Positions 1-8,137 of a stretch of 64,000 nucleotides of DNA are shown piece after piece; the first letter of the stretch is position 1; each line of letters starts with the position of its first letter. The notes beneath the pieces are model-generated. The model had not been told where the DNA came from, made no database searches, and saw only the letters and a program-made list of their open reading frames with translations. Source of the DNA: a virus; the IMG/VR virus record IMGVR_UViG_3300042888_002988, positions 1-64,000 of that record; one strand, given 5' to 3'. Made by a program: the position numbers and the translations under genes.

Positions 1-951
1 TTCGCCAACGCCGTGGGCGACTCGGTCATGACGACCATGATGTCGCGCTGGCGAGGTGAGATGCAGAACATGATCGCCCAGCGCCGTAAGGATGCGACAT
101 CGATCCACGCCCTGCCGTTCCCGGTCAACCTGCAGGAGTTCTCCGGCAACGGGAAAGCCATGGTGATGTACGAGGTGGTTGAGGCCTACACGAACGCTCT
201 GTTCGACGGTCTGGGATTTCCACGGGAACTCTATCGCGGCTCGATCAACGTCGAGCAGCTGCCAAACGCCATCCGCATGTTCGAGCGCCACTACGAGTGG
301 CTCTACGACGCGCTGGATGGTCTGCTCAAGTTCATCGCACGCACCGTGCAGAGATCCTTCGAGTCCGCGGAGATGGAGGTCCGCCTCAAGCGGCCGGCCA
401 TGGCCTACAACGCCGAGTGGATGCAGCTGCGCATGCAGTTGGCAGCCAACCGCGAGATTCCCCGCAAGGACGTGTATCCCGACATCGGTGTCACCGATCC
501 GGAGGCCGCCAACCTTCGCGCGATCGAGGAGGACCAGGAGATCCAGCGCGGAGCCGAGGAGCTGGGCAAGAATTACGAGAAGGAGCGCACTCAGGGCTCC
601 ATGGCCGACCTGGCCATGGCTGCCGCAGAGCAGTCCATGCAGGCCGCTGCAGGTGGAGGTGGAGCCGCCGCTGGCGGAGCGCCGGCCGCCCCAGGTGCGG
701 CACTGGACTACGCTGTCGACCCGAGCGCGGATCCGACGATGGTGCAGCAGCGCGCGCAGGAGATTGCGTCTCAGTGGATCCAGATGCACGAGCAGCAGCC
801 GAACTCGCACCGCAAGGAAATGCAGCGGGCCGAGGCGATCAACCCGACCCTGTATGCAGCCGCGAAAGACGCCATGGACAAGATGCGCGGACAGGCGGCT
901 TCGCAAGGTCGAGCGCAGACTGGGCAAATGCTTGCAGGGCAGCAGCAATAA
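1..951 (+). CDS. partial structural protein, possibly C-terminal part of a portal protein
   Basis: The frame is open from the first base, so the start lies upstream; 316 residues are visible. The first ~200 residues are soluble and helix-rich, with a segment around FDGLGFPRELYRG that resembles the region following the core of phage portal proteins. Residues ~205-240 form an Ala/Gly/Pro-rich linker, and the tail is Gln/Met-rich, as is common in virion proteins. Its place at the head of the virion-like block supports a structural role. The portal assignment is a guess from general appearance; the structural assignment is somewhat safer. Confidence 0.5.
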   Translation, partial: FANAVGDSVMTTMMSRWRGEMQNMIAQRRKDATSIHALPFPVNLQEFSGNGKAMVMYEVVEAYTNALFDGLGFPRELYRGSINVEQLPNAIRMFERHYEWLYDALDGLLKFIARTVQRSFESAEMEVRLKRPAMAYNAEWMQLRMQLAANREIPRKDVYPDIGVTDPEAANLRAIEEDQEIQRGAEELGKNYEKERTQGSMADLAMAAAEQSMQAAAGGGGAAAGGAPAAPGAALDYAVDPSADPTMVQQRAQEIASQWIQMHEQQPNSHRKEMQRAEAINPTLYAAAKDAMDKMRGQAASQGRAQTGQMLAGQQQ

Positions 952-966
952 CTGTATAGTGACGGC

Positions 967-1215
967 GTGAAGCCGCACTCTCGTTCCATCTCCCCTTACC
1001 CGAAGAAGCTGCGAGACGCCGCGATTCAGGAAGTCAAAACGACACAGTCTAAGACTGTGTCGGCTGATAAGCTGAAGTTCGACAACGATCACAACGCCAC
1101 GCCCAAGACGCACGACAACATGACGGCTGAGCAATTCGACTCCGAAAACTGGGTCGCCAAGTATCCCGGACAGAACTGCGAGCACATCGGTAACGGGTCA
1201 GGAGGTGTGCGATGA
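967..1215 (+). CDS. hypothetical protein, 82 aa
   Basis: GTG start 15 bases after the preceding stop, ending in an ATGA overlap with the next gene. It is hydrophilic and Lys/Asn/Asp-rich without membrane segments or recognisable motifs. It is kept because it fills the gap exactly and is coupled to the next gene. Confidence 0.6.
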   Translation: MKPHSRSISPYPKKLRDAAIQEVKTTQSKTVSADKLKFDNDHNATPKTHDNMTAEQFDSENWVAKYPGQNCEHIGNGSGGVR

Positions 1216-2060
1216 CCGACAATCCGCTGAGCCCGCACGGAGCGGTTCCGCAATACATGCCGCCGCATCTGCGCGGCAAGGTGTGGGACTTCCGCAACGA
1301 GCCGGACGGTAAAATTTCATTCCAGCATCCGGAGGCTTCGCTAGGGCTCGCGCCGTCGCAGTCGCGGGTGTCTATGACGCCCGAAGAATACAAGCTGAGC
1401 TTCGACCCAGTGCACCGGATGACCCGCCTAGATGAAGCTGCGTCCACAGGCTACGCACCGATGCACCGCCGGCCCGAGACAGAATCTCGGAGGCTGAACA
1501 ACATGATCGGCAAAGGGGTCAACAGCGCGCTTGGCTGGGGCACCTCATCGCAGGGCAAGGCCGTGGGAACCGCCGGACTACTTGCCGCTCTGGCTGGCGG
1601 AGTCGGTGGCTACATGTGGGGCCGAGGCCAGGACGAGAGTCCGATCCGCCGGGCCCTGCTGATGGCGCTCCTGGCGGGCGGTGTTGGCGCGGCCGGCACG
1701 GCCTGGGCGCAGAACAAACACAACCGGCGCGAGGCATACTTGTCCAAGAACGCCGCGGCGATGGATCTCACGCAGGCCATCATCAGCATGCTGAACCGCG
1801 ACCCTTCCATAAACTCCGGCCAGCGGGCACTGATCTTCCGCGCCCTCATCAACACTGGGCCGTCCGAGCGCGAGGATTTGTATCGCTTGCTGAGCACCGC
1901 CGCAGGTAGTGGCGTGGGCATTCTGGCGTTGCGCTTCTTGGGAGCCAAAGGCTTGCTACCTATGCTGGCCGGTGGTATACTTGGCGGCGCCATAGGGAGT
2001 AGCTTCGGCTCATCCCCGCAGCGTAACGCTTTGGGACAAACTTCACTCGACTACATCTGA
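1212..2060 (+). CDS. putative virion protein with Gly/Ala-rich membrane helices
   Basis: 282 residues. The start overlaps the upstream stop by four bases (ATGA) and is preceded by GGAGGTG, one of the few Shine-Dalgarno-like sites here. A hydrophilic N-terminus of ~105 residues is followed by two Gly/Ala-rich hydrophobic segments (about 117-137 and 145-163), a polar middle carrying LSKNAA, and a long Gly-rich hydrophobic C-terminus (about 220-272). Similar glycine-rich helices occur in the next proteins. Such segments occur in phage tape-measure and ejection proteins; that role here is inference. Confidence 0.75.
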   Translation: MTDNPLSPHGAVPQYMPPHLRGKVWDFRNEPDGKISFQHPEASLGLAPSQSRVSMTPEEYKLSFDPVHRMTRLDEAASTGYAPMHRRPETESRRLNNMIGKGVNSALGWGTSSQGKAVGTAGLLAALAGGVGGYMWGRGQDESPIRRALLMALLAGGVGAAGTAWAQNKHNRREAYLSKNAAAMDLTQAIISMLNRDPSINSGQRALIFRALINTGPSEREDLYRLLSTAAGSGVGILALRFLGAKGLLPMLAGGILGGAIGSSFGSSPQRNALGQTSLDYI

Positions 2061-2061
2061 T

Positions 2062-2649
2062 ATGAACATCACCGCAGCAGGTTTCACATTCGGGCAAGGG
2101 CTTGCCTCTTCAGCGTTTGGCATTAACCACGCCGAGATGACGCGCCGACGCGCCATGCACGACGTCATGTCGAGCGCCGAGGGGGCGCCGTTCCAGCGCC
2201 AGCTTTGCAAGATCGCCGCGGATCTGTTCGCAGAGATGGGCGACGCACAGTGCCCGGCTGCAGTATTGTTTCGCAACCTGGAGAAGACCGCCACGTGGCA
2301 CAAGTCCTACGACCGGTTCACGGATCACGTGCGACGCGCGCTGTCCGGGCAGGAGTCGCTCCAGAAAGAGGCCATGGGCATCCTGCCGGTGGCTGCCGCG
2401 CTGCACGACAAGGCCGGCGGCGGCATCATGAAGACTCTCGCGGCTGGCGGAGCTTTGGGCGGCGCTGCGCTGGGCTCCCTGGCATTCTTGCTGTCGCGCA
2501 ACGCCGATCAGTCGTCCGCGGAGAACGCCATTCTCATGGAGAAGATTCGCGCCTACCGCAAACTCAAGAACGACATTGAGGAGGACATGGCGTCCGAGCC
2601 TCCCGCCTCGATGCGCAGCAAACCTTCCACATCGCGTTACAATGTCTAA
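2062..2649 (+). CDS. putative virion protein, one Gly/Ala-rich hydrophobic segment
   Basis: 195 residues, starting one base after the previous stop. It carries a Gly/Ala/Leu-rich segment (about 125-150) and a basic/acidic C-terminus. It has three copies of the short pattern hydrophobic-x-Lys-x-Ala (LCKIA, LEKTA, LQKEA) that recurs through this block. It overlaps the next gene by 8 bases. No family recognised. Confidence 0.75.
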   Translation: MNITAAGFTFGQGLASSAFGINHAEMTRRRAMHDVMSSAEGAPFQRQLCKIAADLFAEMGDAQCPAAVLFRNLEKTATWHKSYDRFTDHVRRALSGQESLQKEAMGILPVAAALHDKAGGGIMKTLAAGGALGGAALGSLAFLLSRNADQSSAENAILMEKIRAYRKLKNDIEEDMASEPPASMRSKPSTSRYNV

Positions 2650-3118
2650 GCGTCTCCCCGCACCGCTGTCCGCCGCTGAACAGGAGCTTGAGCTTCTGGA
2701 GCACGCGGACGAGCTATTTGAAAAGTCGGCCGCATCAGTGGCAGAAGAGACGGACTACGTGCGGGTCGAGGAGAGTCGGTTCGAGGATCGCCCACCGGTG
2801 GCTCCCGATGACGAAGACGAGGATGAGAACGAGAAGGAAGAACGCCGCCGCTCTTCGAGCAGTATGATCTGGGGAGCCAAACCTACCCTCCGCAACCAGC
2901 TACAGGAGCAGCCACGGACTGTGAGGTTCGTGGATCCAGAGACCAAAATGCTGGACCTTTCCAAAGCCGCTGATCTCAAAGAATACAACCGGATCCAGCG
3001 CGCAGCGGCCGATCTGGAGTCTCCCACGCTTGCCGTGCAGGAGATCGACAAGCAGAAGCACGAAGGCACTTGGGTCGTGTTGATCACCTTCTGCACAGTT
3101 CAATACATGCAGCTCTAA
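2642..3118 (+). CDS. putative virion protein, acidic, 158 aa
   Basis: The ATG at 2642 overlaps the upstream stop; a longer in-frame extension upstream is unlikely because it lies wholly inside the previous gene. The protein has an acidic N-terminal half with a charged D/E/K/R stretch (about 55-75) followed by polyserine, then a soluble C-terminus. It contains FEKSAA and LSKAAD, copies of the motif shared by neighbouring proteins. No family recognised. Confidence 0.75.
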   Translation: MSKRLPAPLSAAEQELELLEHADELFEKSAASVAEETDYVRVEESRFEDRPPVAPDDEDEDENEKEERRRSSSSMIWGAKPTLRNQLQEQPRTVRFVDPETKMLDLSKAADLKEYNRIQRAAADLESPTLAVQEIDKQKHEGTWVVLITFCTVQYMQL

Positions 3119-3125
3119 CACCACT

Positions 3126-4601
3126 ATGTCCGACAACATCATCGAATCACTCGCGCGCAACACAAAGGAAGGCCTGATCGGATCGGTCAGTTCGCCCAGC
3201 TCAGCGCAAGCTCAGGACGAGCGCGGCACCAACCTGGTGCGCAACCTCGCGACTGGAGGTCTGGCGCTCGGTGCCGGCACCAGCGCCGTGGTCGCGCTGC
3301 TCAACTACCTCAAGTCGATTCGCGAGGAGAACGAGTTGGAGGACGCGTCGCGTCTCAACGACGATACCCTTTACATCTCGGCCCCACAGAAGAAATCGGC
3401 CGCCGAAGTCAACCGCTGGCTCGCCCCGGGATTGGCGGTGACCGGTGGGATCCTCTCCGCGGGCGGTGCCTACGCTCTGACCCAGGCGGTCTACAACTAC
3501 CTGCAGAAAAAGCGTAAGGAGAAGATGCTCGACGAAGCCCAGGGGGAAGCCTTGAGGGCTGCCGACCTGGAGGTTGGCGCCAAGCAAGCTGCGGTCGCGC
3601 CCGCTGCGTCACCATCAGCTGACGCCAAGATGAACCTCTACGACCTCATCTCCGCAACACCGGTGGCGCTGCCGCTACTGGCGGCACTGGCGGCCGGCGG
3701 CGTCACGTTCGCTGCCCTGCGCAAGACCTTCCCAACCGTCAAGCCGACCAAGTCGAAATACCCGAAGCGCATCCGCCAGGTCGCCACCAACGGCCAGGTA
3801 TCGGAGATGCCGGGCGACGACGAGGTACTCAAGTCAGCGTCCGAGCTGTGGGCCGAGGCCGACTGCGAAGCCGCCGCCCAGGAGTTCCTCATGCTGACGG
3901 TGGACCAGATGGCGAACGAGAAGTCTGCAGCATTCTGTTTCACCTCCGAGCTTCTGTGCAAGGCAGCCCGCGACGGCATCGAAGGCTTGGCACGCACGCA
4001 GCGCGACGGAGGGCTCGAGGCCCTCGTGGAGTTCGTGAAGGGCGCATCGGATGACCCGGTGTCGCTTCCCGAGAAAGTCTTGGCCGCCGCGACCATCTGC
4101 AAGTCGGCGCGCCTGCGTCCCATTGCCAACATGCTTGCCGCATCTGAGTTCCGTGAGCTGGTACCTACGCTGACAGACGAAATCTTTTCGCACGGCGAGC
4201 AGCAGCTTGAGAAGTTCGCCGGTATCGCTCCGTTGCTGCACCTGGCTTTCTTTCGCCCGCAGATGCTGGACAAGGTCGCCATGGACACGGCGCTCGCCGA
4301 GGAGCTCGAACAGCTTCTAGCAGGTGACCCGACTCTGGCCGGCGACCCCGCCCTGGCCGCCCAGATATCCGGCGATCCAGCCATCCCGGATGAGATGCTG
4401 GAGGAGCTGACTTCCGATGCCGCTGGCGGCATGAGCGAGGACGCCGAGGGAGGCGACATCCCCGACGAGCTACGCGAGAACCTGCAGCCGAATAACCCGG
4501 ACCCTGTGGATCAATTCATGGAGTCCGAGAGTCTGAACTCGCCCATTTTGGAACCCGAAATCGAAACCGATCCGCAAGGTTCCCTGCCCGCGGCCCTGTG
4601 A
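3126..4601 (+). CDS. putative virion/ejection-type protein with Gly/Ala-rich helices, 491 aa
   Basis: The ATG follows the A/C-rich leader taacaccact. Three Gly/Ala-rich hydrophobic segments lie at about 38-60, 97-122 and 181-200, separated by charged stretches. The remainder is helical and acidic with at least six copies of hydrophobic-x-Lys-x-Ala (for example LCKAA, ICKSA, LEKFA, LDKVA), ending in an Asp/Glu/Pro-rich tail. It closes the transcription unit before a strong terminator. The composition suits a tape-measure or ejection protein more than an enzyme; no specific family is recognised. Confidence 0.75.
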   Translation: MSDNIIESLARNTKEGLIGSVSSPSSAQAQDERGTNLVRNLATGGLALGAGTSAVVALLNYLKSIREENELEDASRLNDDTLYISAPQKKSAAEVNRWLAPGLAVTGGILSAGGAYALTQAVYNYLQKKRKEKMLDEAQGEALRAADLEVGAKQAAVAPAASPSADAKMNLYDLISATPVALPLLAALAAGGVTFAALRKTFPTVKPTKSKYPKRIRQVATNGQVSEMPGDDEVLKSASELWAEADCEAAAQEFLMLTVDQMANEKSAAFCFTSELLCKAARDGIEGLARTQRDGGLEALVEFVKGASDDPVSLPEKVLAAATICKSARLRPIANMLAASEFRELVPTLTDEIFSHGEQQLEKFAGIAPLLHLAFFRPQMLDKVAMDTALAEELEQLLAGDPTLAGDPALAAQISGDPAIPDEMLEELTSDAAGGMSEDAEGGDIPDELRENLQPNNPDPVDQFMESESLNSPILEPEIETDPQGSLPAAL

Positions 4602-4620
4602 CAACAGCGCTGTTCACCCT

Positions 4621-4654
4621 GCCCGGCTACCCGTCCCAGGTAGCCGGGCTTTTT
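4621..4654 (+). terminator. intrinsic terminator
   Basis: A perfect 10-bp stem (gcccggctac / gtagccgggc) with a 9-base loop is followed directly by ttttt. It lies 19 bases after the stop at 4601 and closes the first virion transcription unit. Confidence 0.9.
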
Positions 4655-4695
4655 CGTGCCTATTCTACCCGATAAACCAAACACCAACGCAAACC

Positions 4696-5241
4696 ATGAC
4701 TAACATCCAAGAAATTGAAAACGCTCTCTACCACGCCAAGTCAGGCACCCGTGTGGAGATCGACGGCTACCATGACTCCGAGGGTAACGTCACCGACCTG
4801 AAGGTGGAGTTGCTGCCACCAGATGCCTACGCTACGATGCAGAACGAAGACCTGGCCCTCCTGCGCGACGCCGACGTGGCGACGCTGTTCGGCGACGGCC
4901 TCGGCGACCTGCAGCTGACAGATCTCATTGCCGCTCGCGAGCAGCTGATCGCCGCACGCGAGAAGGCCATCCGACAACGCGAGGAAGGAGGTAGCGCCTA
5001 CAAAGGCGCGGAGTATACATCGATCACGGACTCGATGGGCAAACTGCCCGGGCAGAACGACACGCTCTACCTGATGCGGATGCAGACGTTGAAGATTCCC
5101 ACGGAGCCAAAGCCGGCGAAGGGAGCCATTCCGCGTGCGAAGCAGAAGCTGGCGCGACAACTGAATTTGCCGACCATCTGGTATATCCATACGCTGAAGC
5201 TGGAGCCAGGTAAGTTCACGGATCTGCGAATTGTGCGCTGA
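4696..5241 (+). CDS. hypothetical protein, 181 aa
   Basis: The ATG follows the A/C-rich leader aaccaaacaccaacgcaaacc with no Shine-Dalgarno, typical of non-overlapping genes here. It is soluble, with a heptad-like helical stretch (about 80-105) and a basic C-terminus. No family recognised. It lies between two non-coding gaps and probably forms its own small transcription unit. Confidence 0.75.
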   Translation: MTNIQEIENALYHAKSGTRVEIDGYHDSEGNVTDLKVELLPPDAYATMQNEDLALLRDADVATLFGDGLGDLQLTDLIAAREQLIAAREKAIRQREEGGSAYKGAEYTSITDSMGKLPGQNDTLYLMRMQTLKIPTEPKPAKGAIPRAKQKLARQLNLPTIWYIHTLKLEPGKFTDLRIVR

Positions 5242-5280
5242 CCATACTTTGTAAATACAGTCATTACAATGTAAGCACAT

Positions 5281-5312
5281 AGACTGCCAAATGTCGCAGC
5301 GTTTGGCAGTCT
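5281..5312 (+). terminator. hairpin, possible terminator or operator
   Basis: An 11-bp perfect inverted repeat (agactgccaaa / tttggcagtct) with a 10-base loop lies 40 bases after the stop at 5241. There is no U-run after it, so intrinsic termination is doubtful. Its arms contain the ACTGCCA heptamer that recurs twice more downstream. Confidence 0.45.
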
Positions 5313-5415
5313 TGCAGACAAATTGAAAACGTCAAACTGGCAGTTACGTTAGATTTACGCATATCGTTCACAGTCAGTTCATTGTCGCCGTTAATAGCGG
5401 CTAAACGGACTGCCA
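5283..5415. promoter_or_regulatory. four TGGCAGT/ACTGCCA sites, putative operator cluster
   Basis: The heptamer TGGCAGT or its complement occurs at 5283-5289 (minus), 5304-5310 (plus), 5338-5344 (plus) and 5409-5415 (minus) within the 278-base gap between genes. The two outer copies extend to RACTGCCAA. The spacing and alternating orientation resemble binding sites for a dimeric regulator. No cognate regulator can be assigned. Confidence 0.4.
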
Positions 5416-5519
5416 ACTCAGTAGCTACGTGGCAAAAACGGACCCTCTGAAATCGGAGGGCCGATCTCCCTTAGGAAAAACGGGTTGACGATTGGGCTTG
5501 CCGCGGCCAGTAATTGTGC

Positions 5520-6125
5520 ATGGACAAGCCCATCGAGACCTTCCCGCAAGACGTCAGCAAATTCAAGAAAGTGGAACTGTGTGATCACATGGGTAGGTCG
5601 GTGGAACTTCCGAAGGCTGGAGCAGTGCTATCGGCGACGCAGATGCGCACCTACTTCATGCAGGGGCCGGCACGGGTCGGTAAGTTCGATGACCAGGGGC
5701 GCGCCGGGGATGCAATCCGCGAGGAGCTTGTGCGGGCGCAGGTGCCATACATCGTCACGCTGTTGATCTACGACAGCAAGTTCCAGATCGAGCCCACGAA
5801 GCGCGAATACTTCGTCTATGCTCCGCTGGAGATCCAGAAAGCCGCCGAACTCGCAATCCGCCTGTGGCAGCGGTGGGAGCGCCCGCCGCGGCCGGAGTTC
5901 CTGTTCGGTGACATGCGTGAGGTCTTTCCGAAGGTCGATGACGGCGTCGTGGGCGAGCCCATCCCTGACTCAGTATTTGATGAGCATTGGGCCGACGTGC
6001 GCAAGAGGAAGCACAAATGTGCTGGTAACCCGGACGATCCTTTCGCCTTTACCTGCTTGGATCAGGATGTTATGCTGCAGAAGCTGACCGACTTCCAGAC
6101 CGGTCTACATGTCAAGATCAGATAA
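5520..6125 (+). CDS. hypothetical protein, ~201 aa
   Basis: ATG at 5520 chosen; a GTG two codons upstream is an alternative. It is a soluble mixed alpha/beta protein with a Trp-rich middle (RLWQRWERPP) and an acidic second half. It starts a new unit after a 278-base non-coding region. No family recognised. Confidence 0.75.
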   Translation: MDKPIETFPQDVSKFKKVELCDHMGRSVELPKAGAVLSATQMRTYFMQGPARVGKFDDQGRAGDAIREELVRAQVPYIVTLLIYDSKFQIEPTKREYFVYAPLEIQKAAELAIRLWQRWERPPRPEFLFGDMREVFPKVDDGVVGEPIPDSVFDEHWADVRKRKHKCAGNPDDPFAFTCLDQDVMLQKLTDFQTGLHVKIR

Positions 6126-6141
6126 CCAAAGCACCACCACT

Positions 6142-6681
6142 ATGAGTAACGAATCCACTCCTCACACCCTTGAATCCCTCGAAGAGCTCCCACGCAAAGC
6201 GGACGTAATCGCGATCGCTGAACAGGCGGGCATCGACACCGAGGGTACCCGCGCCGAAATCACTGCCCGCATCCTCGAAGCGCAAGCTGGCGCGGATGGC
6301 GATTCCAGCAGCAGCGGCGACGGCAGCCCATCCGAAAGCAGCAGTTCTGCAGACGATGCCGATAGCGATACCAGCAGCGCTGACAGCAAAGAGCCTGTCG
6401 CGACCGGTGCGCTATCGGATACTGCCAAGCAGCTCTTGGGGACTGTCGTGGCATCTTACTATGGCGTCGAAGAAGCGCCGGCCGAAATGCCAGCAATTTT
6501 CGAGGCCATTGAAGCAGGTAAACAGCCGTGCATCATCACCGGAAAAGGTAACGCCAGATTTGCGGTGCAGATTACCGACGATGCTTTCGACTGCGACGAT
6601 CGCGCAAGCGATGTCACCGACGGTGTCCTGTCGAACCTCGCTCGCATCCTAGCGGACAAGCTGATCTTCCCGCGTGGCTGA
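6142..6681 (+). CDS. SAP/Rho-N-like domain protein with Ser/Asp linker
   Basis: The ATG follows the A/C-rich leader aaagcaccaccact; an upstream in-frame Met at 6109 overlaps the previous gene and is less likely. Residues ~17-42 (ADVIAIAEQAGI ... AEITARIL) match the two-helix pattern of SAP/Rho N-terminal nucleic-acid-binding domains. A Ser/Asp/Gly linker (about 50-85) joins this to a C-terminal domain of ~90 residues. Placement suggests a head or connector protein, but this is inference. Confidence 0.6.
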   Translation: MSNESTPHTLESLEELPRKADVIAIAEQAGIDTEGTRAEITARILEAQAGADGDSSSSGDGSPSESSSSADDADSDTSSADSKEPVATGALSDTAKQLLGTVVASYYGVEEAPAEMPAIFEAIEAGKQPCIITGKGNARFAVQITDDAFDCDDRASDVTDGVLSNLARILADKLIFPRG

Positions 6682-7081
6682 GGTCGCCGACACAGCTGAG
6701 TTATCTGACACGGTGGTGCTCTACGGATTCCGTAAGCGCCACCGTGCTGCCCGGCTGATGAACAGCCTGGCTGAGATACCCTGCTACCCCTCGACCATAT
6801 ACCGAATTGACCAGCAAGGTCGATACTACGGCGCGCTGGACCAGCTGCGCCACTGCATCTATTACATCCACGTATTGAACTGGTGCGACCGCCGGCAAAG
6901 CGCCCCGGTGATACGCTGGTCGGACGAACCAGCCGCCCTGGCCAAATTTTTAGTTAAGGCAGGTCCTGCTGCTTTGATCCGTTTCACGTCCGGGATACGC
7001 GTTGTGCGGCCGATGACGTTGAAAACGAGCTACAGCGAGCACGCTGCGCTCTATGCAAAAATGATGCTGTCTGCGTCATAA
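6674..7081 (+). CDS. hypothetical protein, 135 aa
   Basis: GTG start overlapping the previous stop by 8 bases. A basic protein with several Tyr/Trp residues and no membrane helix. No family recognised. It is followed 9 bases later by the next gene. Confidence 0.7.
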   Translation: MAEVADTAELSDTVVLYGFRKRHRAARLMNSLAEIPCYPSTIYRIDQQGRYYGALDQLRHCIYYIHVLNWCDRRQSAPVIRWSDEPAALAKFLVKAGPAALIRFTSGIRVVRPMTLKTSYSEHAALYAKMMLSAS

Positions 7082-7090
7082 TGATTTGCT

Positions 7091-8029
7091 ATGAGCAACT
7101 CATTCGACCCTAACAGTGTACCCGTCGCCGCCATTGAAGATTCATCTCTCAACGGCGCGGCGCGGTTTCAAGTCAGCGGGCGGCGTCTTCATAAACGCTG
7201 GCTCGGAAACATGTATGGCGCATTTTTGACAGCCCTCGACGAGGAAGGACGTATCCTTTTCTTCGCCGGTGGCGCATTAAGGCGCAAAGTAACGAAGACC
7301 ACCGACGAGGTGGTTCTCATGACGCCGGAGGACATCTACCGCGGCACCATGGGGATCGGATCGGAAGGGGCCTTCCAGCCGGAGTATAAGGTCATCACGC
7401 TTGAGGGGCCGGATAAGCATCGGGATTACCCGTTGGAGTTTCGTGACTGTCCATTTCTGTCAGCCTATCTCGGCCGGCAGCTGGTGGACCCGGTGACACC
7501 GCAAGAAGCGGAGGCGGGGAGGCTCCCTCGCCAGCTGGCGACGTCCTGGGGGATCCTCAGGGTTGGTCCAGCGCGGGACAAGATGATGGATGGGTTCAAA
7601 CCCAACGGGACGAACGCAGAGTTGTTTCTGGAACCGCGCACGTGGAAAGAGTCGGCAGTCGCTGGCTCAGTTCCCGGGTCCGGCTCCAACAACCTGACCG
7701 CCCGGCTGTCACCGTATGCTCTGAGCTTCGCGGAGAATTACCCATCGGCTTGGTCACTGGCGGTTTCGTCGGCCTACCTCTTCGGCGGGATGACGATCAT
7801 CCCGACGGCTACTCCGATCCAGGCGTCGACGGTAGTGAGCAACCTCATTGACCATGAGACCCAGACACGCCTCCGCAAGAAGGCAGCCATGGAGGTCGCG
7901 CGAGCGGCCCGCATTGCCGCTGAGCGCGCAGGATCGGAAGTCGGAGGGCACATGAATCTGTTGAGGTCGGCAATCGACCCCGCCACCATGGCGGCCATGG
8001 AATCCAAAGTGAGGCCGCCCGAGGAGTGA
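7091..8029 (+). CDS. hypothetical, probable virion-associated protein, 312 aa
   Basis: The first ~240 residues are beta-rich (Gly/Thr/Val/Pro-rich). The C-terminus is a helical Ala/Arg-rich region (about 260-290). It is the last gene before a strong terminator and lies directly upstream of the GNAT/RNA polymerase pair. A structural role is inferred only from position. Confidence 0.7.
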   Translation: MSNSFDPNSVPVAAIEDSSLNGAARFQVSGRRLHKRWLGNMYGAFLTALDEEGRILFFAGGALRRKVTKTTDEVVLMTPEDIYRGTMGIGSEGAFQPEYKVITLEGPDKHRDYPLEFRDCPFLSAYLGRQLVDPVTPQEAEAGRLPRQLATSWGILRVGPARDKMMDGFKPNGTNAELFLEPRTWKESAVAGSVPGSGSNNLTARLSPYALSFAENYPSAWSLAVSSAYLFGGMTIIPTATPIQASTVVSNLIDHETQTRLRKKAAMEVARAARIAAERAGSEVGGHMNLLRSAIDPATMAAMESKVRPPEE

Positions 8030-8059
8030 TCCACGGGGACCTTTAGGTAAACAACCACT

Positions 8060-8096
8060 GCGACAGCGCTGCCAGTAACCCTGGCAGCGCTGTCGC
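8060..8096 (+). terminator. intrinsic-type terminator hairpin
   Basis: A 16-bp perfect stem (8060-8075 with 8081-8096) and 5-base loop taacc are followed by the pyrimidine-rich ttcctcttt. It separates the gene ending at 8029 from the one starting at 8138. Confidence 0.85.
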
Positions 8097-8102
8097 TTCC
8101 TC

Positions 8103-8131
8103 TTTACCTGCGGCAACCTTCGTGGTAAGAT
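8103..8131 (+). promoter_or_regulatory. candidate sigma70-type promoter, leaderless geometry
   Basis: TTTACC (8103-8108), a 17-base spacer and TAAGAT (8126-8131) lie directly behind the terminator. The expected start point, 7 bases after the -10 box, falls on the A of the ATG at 8138, so the mRNA would be leaderless. Confidence 0.4.
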
Positions 8132-8137
8132 TTCCGC

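Noticed and set aside
5240-5520. strong sigma70 promoter in the gap
   Set aside because: No pair of boxes with acceptable sequence and 16-18 base spacing could be found; only the repeated heptamer was kept.
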